Assembly (NCBI GenBank): GCA_027405735.1
Contig: JAPEHQ010000002.1
Location: 558,001-622,000, forward strand
Direction of reading: 5' to 3'
Length of the DNA: 64,000 nt
Origin: Mucor racemosus
Lineage: Eukaryota > Mucoromycota > Mucoromycetes > Mucorales > Mucoraceae
Of the stretch, positions 49,370 to 60,520 are shown one piece after another. The notes beneath the pieces are model-generated. The model saw nothing but the letters and a program-made list of their open reading frames with translations. It was not told the origin of the DNA and made no database searches. The translations under genes were made by a program, and so were the position numbers. Numbering within the stretch: position 1 is the stretch's first letter; each line of letters starts with the position of its first letter.

Positions 49370-49767
49370 TGTGCATACAGAGATTTTTCAAAATTCAATT
49401 TCGAATCACAAGCTCGTGCTATATCAATTTTCAAAAAATATCTGAAGCAGCCTCTACAAATAAGAGAAAAAAATACTGAAGGAAGAGCGTGTTGTCACTT
49501 TACCATTCTCACAATAACCTATGGAAGCTAAAGTTCGAAATATTTGTAGAATCTATCTATGACTAAATTAATGTGGAATTGCAGCTTGCTTGGATCAGCA
49601 TTTATTGAGAACGAGTTTTTTACTGTTTCCAATAGACATGCGCATCAAATCATAGATGCACTTTACCAATGTTTTTCTCAGCATACAGTAACTCTTGGAA
49701 GTTTACATTCAGGAAATCGTGTCAAACATATATAACTACTATCTACTATCATTATGTAAAATGTAAA
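49370..49767 (+). repeat. Family A fragment left of the palindrome
   Basis: 'ttcaaaattcaatttcgaa', 'cttgcttggatcagcattta' and 'ctactatcattatgtaaaatgt' follow the same order as copy III at about 39.6-40.86 kb, with large gaps and many changes. The match stops exactly at the left LTR end (49768). Part of the missing right half appears after the palindrome (58840-60520), so the palindrome probably landed inside one family A element. Confidence 0.6.
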
Positions 49768-49940
49768 TGTTATATCAGAATCTAGATATAGCGCTACAGT
49801 AGTCGTATTATCAGGATATTGTTATTGTTACACCATTAATAACTATTATATCACCCGATAATCTCGTTCTCTACATTGAATAAAACTTCAACTTTTACTC
49901 TTGTCTAATTCTTATTAGCTTTGGTAAAACATTAGTAACA
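49768..49940 (+). mobile_element. LTR-like terminus, left
   Basis: 173 bp beginning TGTTATATC and ending AGTAACA, the TG...CA ends typical of long terminal repeats. Its inverted partner is 58185-58361, differing by several indels. A third diverged copy lies in the spacer. No 5-bp target duplication links the outer flanks. Confidence 0.7.
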
Positions 49941-50068
49941 TTTAATAACTGCTACTATAAATATCAAATAGATTCACGAAATTTATTTGACACTTGCTTT
50001 ACTTTTAGGTATCTTTAATATGTTTAGGATACTGACTAAATATTGAGCTGGATTATGTAATACTAATA

Positions 50069-50665
50069 ATGAGTGCAGAAGGTATGGTCCAAAAGAAGAG
50101 AATATTGATTTAATAAAAGTGGTTGCGACAGCTCTTACAGCTAACGAGAGATATGATGTGTTGGGAAAGCTTGTAAGAAATAAGAAGAAGGCCATCGAGA
50201 ACTTACATGAGTATGCAGCTGGAGTGTTTCAACAGTGTATGTACTACAGAATTCCGAAGGTCAAACATGAGAGTTTGGCCTTGGATTGTCGTGATCTCCC
50301 CAAGTTTCAACTGGCTACCTCTGCGGTCAAGGCACTCCCTAATGAGGAGGTTTTCGAAAGCGTTGATCATTATATGCGGACATTTGAGAGTATTCTGAAC
50401 TCGTCATCGTTGGACTTAGAAACGCAGTGGTCTAGATTGCTTCCTTTGTGTATGGGTAGTGGAGAGCGAGCCTGGGTTGACAAGACTTTGTTAAAATGTT
50501 CTTCATGGTCAGAGGACTAAGGAAGTGTTCTCTCGTCGTTTTGGGTCGGCAGTTATTACTCGCAGAAATACTGATCTAGTTTTTTACAATGGTAATGAAG
50601 ACCTCATAAGCGAACAAAAAAAGCATCCAAGGCTAAGTTATTTTGTTCCATCATCTACGTTATAA
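50069..50665 (+). pseudogene. LTR-retrotransposon gag remnant (left arm)
   Basis: The longest open stretch, 50119-50520, encodes a gag-like domain: LPKFQLATSAVKALPNEEVF, then HYMRTFESIL and WSRLLPLCMGSGERAWVDK, close to the Ty3/Gypsy capsid pattern. Reading continues in another frame from about 50507 to the TAA at 50663-50665 (KEVFSRRFGSAVITRR), so there is at least one frameshift. A likely original ATG at 50069 (MSAEG...) is in a third register. No protease, reverse transcriptase or integrase is present anywhere in the arm, so the element cannot be autonomous. Confidence 0.75.
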
Positions 50666-52131
50666 TCAATGCTTTTTTGGTCTAAAGTCAATATATACCT
50701 GCAGAAAAACTAGCGATTATTATAAAAATATGCATATTATTGATTTGATTCGAATGAATTAATGAATAAATAAACTCTTGCTAATCTATTTTATTTCTAA
50801 AAAATATTTGTTTCTATTTCATGACCAACAGCCAAAAAGAGAAAAACGAGACGTCGTCTTGTATACTACTACCAACTATCAAAGGTACACCATAATGATT
50901 ACTTGTTAATTGATTTCACTAATAAGTCAATTTTTATAGGTCAAAAGTAAAGGCGCATTCAGTTCAAAACGCTTGAAACAATTCAATAATTATGCTCATT
51001 CACATGGTTTATCATCTCTTGCTCATTCAATTACTATATTTGATTTTAATATTTTGTTATAATACTGATACATCGACTCGTTCATCCATTAGAGTTAATT
51101 CACCATCCTTGATTAGCGTGTCCATAATAACGGTCCATTATTAACTCATGGTATGCAAAACTGTTAAAAGGGGTTGTCTAATCTCAAATTCATCTGGTTC
51201 AACTGCTGATGCTAAACTAACACCAAATTAGTTGAATTGACTCTCAATAAAGTAACGCGTTTTATCAAGTACGATGTTGGCGTTCAATGTATTTCAGTTA
51301 AATTGAACAGATAGAGATATACTGTAGTTTATACAGAAATCTATGCATGTGTGAGAGAAGAGCTCAGATCTATGAACACAAAAAAATGGTCAAAACTGTG
51401 ATGCTTCATCGACCTGTATGAGATTTTTTTGTGGCGATATCTGGTGGCTCAAGTGTAATTTAGGCATTTAATTGTCAAATGTATCGAATAAAGATGAAGT
51501 TGGTTGATTGGTACTGTATAACGGATAATAAATGCAGTGTCATTTATTGAATGATGGGTGAATGTAAATGTATAAAGCAAGGCTTACTTTTGAATGAAAG
51601 TACTAGTTATTCTTATTAACATCAATAATAGGTTCAAAAAGCATAGTTAAGTGCAATCATTGCTACTAAATTACATAATTTGATATGCAGAAATACTTAA
51701 AGCATTTACTCTTGTTTTTTGGCAATACTACAAATCATCGTTCAATATGACTAAATATTAATGGATCAAAGAAAATACAACTGGTAAAAAACTGATATCC
51801 AATGTACGTCGAGGTCAAGATTGATAAAAGGTGCATTCATTGTGTAGTAGAAATTTCAACATTTTAATGAATAGAAACTACTAAAGGACCAAGATGTTGT
51901 GTTTGCCTCAGGATTTTTAAAAGGATTTAAAAGCATACTTCATTAAATTTACTAAGATGTTAAATACTCACCATATGCTATTAGTATCATCTTGTTTTTT
52001 ATTTAATTGCTGTATTATTAAAAATCAAGCTTTTCATAGCTTACAACAATGACAATGGGATGTTTCTGATTTTAGATTGACATATATTATCATAATAAGG
52101 CGGACTGATAATAACGTTTGATACTACTGTT

Positions 52132-52323
52132 GTAGATGGAACCAGTCAATTTAATTTATGGAATTTGAATGCAAATACCGAGGAACCATTTGAAAGTACT
52201 TAAATTGGTTCTAGTAAAGCATTGAATAAATTGGCTTGGGACAAAGAGGGTAAAAAGGCGGCAATAGGTTCCAGTGATGATGGCCATGTTTATGTTTATG
52301 TTTATGTTTATGATATTGGAGAG
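52132..52323 (+). pseudogene. Dynein intermediate chain fragment (left arm)
   Basis: One frame reads VDGTSQFNLWNLNANTEEPF, a stop codon, then SKALNKLAWDKEGKKAAIGS and DDGHVYVYVYVYDIGE. This corresponds to the last WD40 blade of cytoplasmic dynein intermediate chain (animal DYNC1I: ...DLWNLN...ALN..RW....G...AVGDSEG...YDVGE). It is damaged by an in-frame TAA and a GTTTAT expansion that repeats VY. It ends at GAG followed by GTAAGA, a well-formed splice donor. This suggests capture at the DNA level, with an intron, rather than from processed mRNA. Confidence 0.75.
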
Positions 52324-53877
52324 GTAAGACTAAAACTCAATGTAAATTACCTTTAAGGTAATTAATTATAAAGTAAGATTATATTATCATCAAATAAAAT
52401 ACCACACAATATTAACATGTATAAAGATTTACAGTAATAAGCTTGAATCAAGTGGATACAGCATCGTAAGTTCTTGAAAAAGGTCTCAAGTATTATAAAA
52501 TATCTTATTTTTAAGACTTACAAGGCTTATAAGCGGAATATTAATTTCAAAAATTATTCTTGTCCAGATCATCAATTTTGACATTTTTTGATTTTTTTTT
52601 CTGATTTTGCAAATCTAAAGCTAATTATACTACCAACTATAAAAACAAAAAATATACACATATACAGAATTTAGCGCTCTATTTACTCAATAAAAAATAA
52701 CAAGCATTTTTATTGCAAAATATTACATGAAAATCCTTTAACCAAAAATCCGTTTTTGGGGCAAAAGTACAAACTTTTATTACATAACGTTTAATATTAA
52801 GCTTTTATAAAATGTGTATTAGCTATGGCTACAATTTCCTCTCACATTGTAGTATATTTAAACGTTGATTTTGGTATCAAAATTTGATTTTTCTATTTTT
52901 TGATCAAAATCATGAGTGTTGGTAAGGATGAAATGAGCCCCAAAAATGTCCGCTACAAAAACTGAATTTTCAGACCGTACATGGTTAAATATAAGAAAAG
53001 TAAAAAAAAAAAACGCATTTTTATTTAAAACTTAGATATATGCCAGAGTATAAGAGACTTAGCCGTTCGATCTTGCTATGCTCAATTATGGCGTCGCTCT
53101 ACGGGCTCGCTTTTGCAATTTTTAATGAATGTATGATATGACAGGCGGTTTTTCTAGTAAAAAAAATTATGTTTCCATTATAGTAACAGATATTGCCTAT
53201 TTTGCTTAGTTTTATAATTCATACGCTGTAATGCTGCTTTTACATTGGCTGAAATGTGCAATCTAGCAGGGTTTTAATCGCACTGCTAAACAATGTAAAG
53301 CCTTGAAAATCCTTTTCTAAGTGTGTTGTTTCTCTCATTTTGTTTTCATATTCCAAGGATATATTCACCGTTTGATGAGGCATATCAGACTATCAAGCTG
53401 GTATTCTTTGCATTTATTAGAATACGCATGCTAACATATGGGACTGATATTTTTAATATAGGTAGCAGTCTATATTAGAGACTGATATCTTCATTAATTT
53501 AACCGCATTCTAAGATCAAACATCATTATTTACTATTGTATTGTTAGACATATTTCTTGATTACCAGATCAAAAAAATCGAAGGCAATGATATTTATATC
53601 TCCTCAATGGAAAGATGGAAAGCTAGAACTCGCTGCAAACCCACAAAATATTCCAGAAAAGTGATGAAATTTCAAATGATATAGAAACAAAAAAAAAAGA
53701 ATAATCTGATATCTTGGAGCCTTGCCTAATAATTTTGTGTACAGTTTCTTTTGTTGTGTCCATGTGCATATTATTGTTATCGTTTTAACCATATGCAGTG
53801 GGCACAACAGCTCAGGCTATAGTGTTCAGCCCACTTGAGCACAACGGAAGCATCTTGTGCAGCATAGGTCGGCCGTA

Positions 53878-54247
53878 GTGTCATTGTCTAAACTAATAGC
53901 GTCGCTTTATTATGTCAATATTCATCATAGATCTCATAATATCTAAGATCTCAGTCTACGATTGGCATTATTATTATAAATCAATCTAGCCAGAGTGTTT
54001 TAACAACAAAACTAATAAGAATTAAATAAGAGTAAAAGGTGAGGTTTTATACAACGTAGAGAATGCGATTATTATATATAAAGAGATTATCAGGTGATCA
54101 GGTGATATAATAGTTATTAATGGTGTAACAATAATAATATCCTAATAATACGACTACAGTAACACTATATCTAAATTCTGATATAATACAGATACATTAT
54201 TGTTGATTTACATTATGTCCTTATTAGATAGTAAACCTCCAGTACAA
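53878..54247. repeat. Palindrome spacer (370 bp)
   Basis: Unique sequence between the arms. It consists of an LTR-like segment (53996-54190) embedded in a repeat also found at 39838-39980. Confidence 0.85.
53996..54190 (-). mobile_element. Diverged solo LTR in the spacer
   Basis: Shares 'ctaataagaatta', 'gttattaatggtgtaacaat' and 'aatacgactacagta' with the right LTR at 58185-58361, in the same orientation, but carries an extra tandem 'atcaggtg' and many substitutions. The repeat at 39838-39980 lacks it, giving an empty-site comparison. Confidence 0.65.
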
Positions 54248-55801
54248 TACGGCCGACCTATGCTGCACAAGATGCTTCCGTTGTGCTCAAGTGGGCTGAA
54301 CACTATAGCCTGAGCTGTTGTGCCCACTGCATATGGTTAAAACGATAACAATAATATGCACATGGACACAACAAAAGAAACTGTACACAAAATTATTAGG
54401 CAAGGCTCCAAGATATCAGATTATTCTTTTTTTTTTGTTTCTATATCATTTGAAATTTCATCACTTTTCTGGAATATTTTGTGGGTTTGCAGCGAGTTCT
54501 AGCTTTCCATCTTTCCATTGAGGAGATATAAATATCATTGCCTTCGATTTTTTTGATCTGGTAATCAAGAAATATGTCTAACAATACAATAGTAAATAAT
54601 GATGTTTGATCTTAGAATGCGGTTAAATTAATGAAGATATCAGTCTCTAATATAGACTGCTACCTATATTAAAAATATCAGTCCCATATGTTAGCATGCG
54701 TATTCTAATAAATGCAAAGAATACCAGCTTGATAGTCTGATATGCCTCATCAAACGGTGAATATATCCTTGGAATATGAAAACAAAATGAGAGAAACAAC
54801 ACACTTAGAAAAGGATTTTCAAGGCTTTACATTGTTTAGCAGTGCGATTAAAACCCTGCTAGATTGCACATTTCAGCCAATGTAAAAGCAGCATTACAGC
54901 GTATGAATTATAAAACTAAGCAAAATAGGCAATATCTGTTACTATAATGGAAACATAATTTTTTTTACTAGAAAAACCGCCTGTCATATCATACATTCAT
55001 TAAAAATTGCAAAAGCGAGCCCGTAGAGCGACGCCATAATTGAGCATAGCAAGATCGAACGGCTAAGTCTCTTATACTCTGGCATATATCTAAGTTTTAA
55101 ATAAAAATGCGTTTTTTTTTTTTACTTTTCTTATATTTAACCATGTACGGTCTGAAAATTCAGTTTTTGTAGCGGACATTTTTGGGGCTCATTTCATCCT
55201 TACCAACACTCATGATTTTGATCAAAAAATAGAAAAATCAAATTTTGATACCAAAATCAACGTTTAAATATACTACAATGTGAGAGGAAATTGTAGCCAT
55301 AGCTAATACACATTTTATAAAAGCTTAATATTAAACGTTATGTAATAAAAGTTTGTACTTTTGCCCCAAAAACGGATTTTTGGTTAAAGGATTTTCATGT
55401 AATATTTTGCAATAAAAATGCTTGTTATTTTTTATTGAGTAAATAGAGCGCTAAATTCTGTATATGTGTATATTTTTTGTTTTTATAGTTGGTAGTATAA
55501 TTAGCTTTAGATTTGCAAAATCAGAAAAAAAAATCAAAAAATGTCAAAATTGATGATCTGGACAAGAATAATTTTTGAAATTAATATTCCGCTTATAAGC
55601 CTTGTAAGTCTTAAAAATAAGATATTTTATAATACTTGAGACCTTTTTCAAGAACTTACGATGCTGTATCCACTTGATTCAAGCTTATTACTGTAAATCT
55701 TTATACATGTTAATATTGTGTGGTATTTTATTTGATGATAATATAATCTTACTTTATAATTAATTACCTTAAAGGTAATTTACATTGAGTTTTAGTCTTA
55801 C

Positions 55802-55993
55802 CTCTCCAATATCATAAACATAAACATAAACATAAACATGGCCATCATCACTGGAACCTATTGCCGCCTTTTTACCCTCTTTGTCCCAAGCCAATTTATT
55901 CAATGCTTTACTAGAACCAATTTAAGTACTTTCAAATGGTTCCTCGGTATTTGCATTCAAATTCCATAAATTAAATTGACTGGTTCCATCTAC
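55802..55993 (-). pseudogene. Dynein intermediate chain fragment (right arm)
   Basis: Mirror image of 52132-52323, with the same stop codon, the same GTTTAT expansion and the same donor site. The damage therefore predates the palindrome. Confidence 0.75.
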
Positions 55994-57459
55994 AACAGTA
56001 GTATCAAACGTTATTATCAGTCCGCCTTATTATGATAATATATGTCAATCTAAAATCAGAAACATCCCATTGTCATTGTTGTAAGCTATGAAAAGCTTGA
56101 TTTTTAATAATACAGCAATTAAATAAAAAACAAGATGATACTAATAGCATATGGTGAGTATTTAACATCTTAGTAAATTTAATGAAGTATGCTTTTAAAT
56201 CCTTTTAAAAATCCTGAGGCAAACACAACATCTTGGTCCTTTAGTAGTTTCTATTCATTAAAATGTTGAAATTTCTACTACACAATGAATGCACCTTTTA
56301 TCAATCTTGACCTCGACGTACATTGGATATCAGTTTTTTACCAGTTGTATTTTCTTTGATCCATTAATATTTAGTCATATTGAACGATGATTTGTAGTAT
56401 TGCCAAAAAACAAGAGTAAATGCTTTAAGTATTTCTGCATATCAAATTATGTAATTTAGTAGCAATGATTGCACTTAACTATGCTTTTTGAACCTATTAT
56501 TGATGTTAATAAGAATAACTAGTACTTTCATTCAAAAGTAAGCCTTGCTTTATACATTTACATTCACCCATCATTCAATAAATGACACTGCATTTATTAT
56601 CCGTTATACAGTACCAATCAACCAACTTCATCTTTATTCGATACATTTGACAATTAAATGCCTAAATTACACTTGAGCCACCAGATATCGCCACAAAAAA
56701 ATCTCATACAGGTCGATGAAGCATCACAGTTTTGACCATTTTTTTGTGTTCATAGATCTGAGCTCTTCTCTCACACATGCATAGATTTCTGTATAAACTA
56801 CAGTATATCTCTATCTGTTCAATTTAACTGAAATACATTGAACGCCAACATCGTACTTGATAAAACGCGTTACTTTATTGAGAGTCAATTCAACTAATTT
56901 GGTGTTAGTTTAGCATCAGCAGTTGAACCAGATGAATTTGAGATTAGACAACCCCTTTTAACAGTTTTGCATACCATGAGTTAATAATGGACCGTTATTA
57001 TGGACACGCTAATCAAGGATGGTGAATTAACTCTAATGGATGAACGAGTCGATGTATCAGTATTATAACAAAATATTAAAATCAAATATAGTAATTGAAT
57101 GAGCAAGAGATGATAAACCATGTGAATGAGCATAATTATTGAATTGTTTCAAGCGTTTTGAACTGAATGCGCCTTTACTTTTGACCTATAAAAATTGACT
57201 TATTAGTGAAATCAATTAACAAGTAATCATTATGGTGTACCTTTGATAGTTGGTAGTAGTATACAAGACGACGTCTCGTTTTTCTCTTTTTGGCTGTTGG
57301 TCATGAAATAGAAACAAATATTTTTTAGAAATAAAATAGATTAGCAAGAGTTTATTTATTCATTAATTCATTCGAATCAAATCAATAATATGCATATTTT
57401 TATAATAATCGCTAGTTTTTCTGCAGGTATATATTGACTTTAGACCAAAAAAGCATTGA

Positions 57460-58056
57460 TTATAACGTAGATGATGGAACAAAATAACTTAGCCTTGGAT
57501 GCTTTTTTTGTTCGCTTATGAGGTCTTCATTACCATTGTAAAAAACTAGATCAGTATTTCTGCGAGTAATAACTGCCGACCCAAAACGACGAGAGAACAC
57601 TTCCTTAGTCCTCTGACCATGAAGAACATTTTAACAAAGTCTTGTCAACCCAGGCTCGCTCTCCACTACCCATACACAAAGGAAGCAATCTAGACCACTG
57701 CGTTTCTAAGTCCAACGATGACGAGTTCAGAATACTCTCAAATGTCCGCATATAATGATCAACGCTTTCGAAAACCTCCTCATTAGGGAGTGCCTTGACC
57801 GCAGAGGTAGCCAGTTGAAACTTGGGGAGATCACGACAATCCAAGGCCAAACTCTCATGTTTGACCTTCGGAATTCTGTAGTACATACACTGTTGAAACA
57901 CTCCAGCTGCATACTCATGTAAGTTCTCGATGGCCTTCTTCTTATTTCTTACAAGCTTTCCCAACACATCATATCTCTCGTTAGCTGTAAGAGCTGTCGC
58001 AACCACTTTTATTAAATCAATATTCTCTTCTTTTGGACCATACCTTCTGCACTCAT
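57460..58056 (-). pseudogene. LTR-retrotransposon gag remnant (right arm)
   Basis: Mirror image of 50069-50665, with identical frameshifts. Confidence 0.75.
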
Positions 58057-58184
58057 TATTAGTATTACATAATCCAGCTCAATATTTAGTCAGTATCCTA
58101 AACATATTAAAGATACCTAAAAGTAAAGCAAGTGTCAAATAAATTTCGTGAATCTATTTGATATTTATAGTAGCAGTTATTAAA

Positions 58185-58361
58185 TGTTACTAATGTTTTA
58201 CCAAAGCTAATAAGAATTAGACAAGAGTAAAAGTTGAAGTTTAATCAATGTAGAGAACGAGATTATCAGGTAATATAACAGTTATTAATGGTGTAACAAT
58301 AACAATATCCTGATAATACGACTACAGTAGCGCTATACTGTATCTAGATTTTGATATAACA
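58185..58361 (-). mobile_element. LTR-like terminus, right
   Basis: 177 bp from TGTTACTAATG to GATATAACA on the plus strand, i.e. the inverted partner of 49768-49940, with a handful of differences ('gtttaatcaat' against 'gttttattcaat', and an extra 'actgt'). Confidence 0.7.
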
Positions 58362-58839
58362 ACTAGAAAACTACGAATGGGGTATTTTGCCCGCGCTTCA
58401 ATCATTAAGCATGTGGGAAGTATTGATTATTAACTCTTAGATAATTTGTATAATATTAATGATACAATTTGGCATGATTGAATCTTAGATCCCCATACAA
58501 GATTCAGTTAATAAATTTGATGCAACAAGGAAGGATTAGTAGTATTTCACTACAATAATCAACTAATAATATTGTTCAACACAGTGTATTTCTGATTTGC
58601 TAAATTAATATAGACAATACTTATCATTTATATTGATTTATGGGCTCCATAGCTATAGTCGCAGAATCTCAGTAGTAAATAGTACATAGTGAATAGCTAT
58701 AAAAAAAGGCTCGGTACTTATAGTTTTACATCCTAATAAGCCTTAGACTTCTTTTAATTTTTATACGCAGTAGTTGGAAACTCTGATACATGATTATTGC
58801 CTCTTTTATTGTATTTTATTCAAAATAAACTTCAAGGAT
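58362..58839. other. Unassigned sequence between palindrome and family A
   Basis: About 480 bp matching neither the palindrome nor family A. Probably a further insertion or an unshared flank. Confidence 0.4.
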
Positions 58840-60520
58840 AATTTATTATATCAAAAGTTATCGAGGAGTTTAGATAGTATTCAGAGAGATTTTCGATCTT
58901 CTAGACCAATATCGAGCCAATTTCCGTCAAATTTAATATCTGACGTACCTTCCCACTATATCATTTAATATCTACTCTAAAATAAGATATTCTATACCAG
59001 AATATAATATATGCATTGGCCTAGCATTGGCTTCACATTGACCGACCTAAATCTTACCTAAAATCGATTAATTGTAAAAAACCAAGCGCCTAATGAATGA
59101 ATCAAATTATCACTATAATAATTCATAGAAGTAATGCTCATCATCTCAAGTGTTCCTATAAATATTACAAGAAATAATGAAGGAAATCATTCCATAATTC
59201 ATTGTAGAATTATCTGCCTTTCTCTCTTTAATTTTTACACATTTATTATTTGACCAAGATCACAGATCATTAAACATAAACTAAAGTTTTAATTTTTTGG
59301 ATTCACAAGATAGATCTAGCTGAAAACTATTCAATATTTTTTGTTTCAACGAAAAATATTAATTTTTCGCCGAGATAATTAAAATAATAGTTAAAGCATC
59401 CGTCAACTGAGTTCCAAAATTAATTTTACAAATCGACCAGAAAATGGTTAAAAAAACAAAATCGTTTAATAGCTCATGAACTGCAAAGTAAGTTGAACTA
59501 GCGTTCTAAATAATTTTTGTACAGTTTTAAACTCTGTATCTACCTAAATAAAATCTAGACAAACTTTTTACATTACTTTTTGCGCAAAATGCAATTGAAA
59601 TTTTGGAGGGTTTTCGAAGATACAGATCACTTTTTATAAACATAGTTTAAGTATAAGTTACGGAAATAATACGCAAAAAAATTATCTATCGATTGAGCTA
59701 TTGCTGAATTTTTTAGCTGCATTTTTCATAGAGAAAACGAGATGTTTGCGTAATTTTTTTTCAAATTCAGAATTTGGGACGAGGGTTCATAATGGAAAAA
59801 TTGAAGCTAGAAACGAAAGCATCTCTTTGTACACATTTTTAAGGATATCTCCACAAAAAATCACTATTTTGAAAAACTCTAAATTGGGTCTGAGAGATCT
59901 CAACGAGCTTAATGACATGAAAGCAAAAAAAGCGTTGCTCAATTTAACCAATATTTTGAAACCTACTATAGAAATGCCAAAAAAAATGAAAAAAAAATAA
60001 AAGTACCCAGAATTTTTTCAAACTCAAATATGTTATAGAGCACTTCAAAACAAGCAATTTTTATTATTAAAAAGTGTTAACATAGCTTAATTTTTTGTAG
60101 AGATATGAAGCCTCAAAGTTTTCAATCCATTAGCAGTGAAATACGCGTAAAAAATCTGAAACACTAGCACTGAAAAATTAATACCACCTGCAAAAAGTAG
60201 GATATTTTTGGATACTCATTTTTGGATTAAAGCTGAACATCTCAGGTATATTGGCATATAATTTTTTCTTGGTATTATTTAGTGAAAAAAAAAGTAGAGT
60301 AGGAATAAAAAGTTGGATCCAGTTTTTAAGGAAAAAATGTGTATTTTACGCGTTTTTAAAGTCTTTTATGTGATATAGAATAAATTTAGAATTAAATAGC
60401 ATAATGGGACCAATTAATATCTATTGTGCAATGTCTAAGAAATATCCTGGAAACAGTTTGGTATGGGGTTAGGTATAGAAAAGAGAGCATGCCCCGGTTT
60501 TGAAGATTGAAAATATTGAC
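58840..60520 (+). repeat. Dispersed repeat family A, copy IV (3' two-thirds)
   Basis: Collinear with copies II and III from the 'caatatcgagccaatttccgtc' block onward: 'agatagatctagctgaaaac', 'actgcaaagtaagttgaact', 'attcagaatttggga' and the 'ggttttgaagattgaaaat' end. The plus ORF at 59701-60000 overlaps the ORF shared with copy II. Confidence 0.78.

Larger units (their letters stand above)
49883..53877 (+). repeat. Giant palindrome, left arm (3,995 bp)
   Basis: Position x here pairs with 108125-x on the other strand, giving the right arm 54248-58242. Every block I compared (the retroelement leader, gag, the dynein fragment, the (GTTTAT)n run, the spacer edges) is identical. Pairing breaks at 53878 on the inside. 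On the outside, indels in the LTR begin beyond 49883. Confidence 0.93.
54248..58242 (-). repeat. Giant palindrome, right arm (3,995 bp)
   Basis: Reverse complement of 49883-53877. It ends in the right LTR, where homology continues with indels to 58361. Confidence 0.93.

Noticed and set aside
53604..53807. 67-codon ORF, mirrored at 54318-54521
   Set aside because: It appears twice only because of the palindrome. Composition is hydrophobic low-complexity with no motif, and no start context or splice signals.
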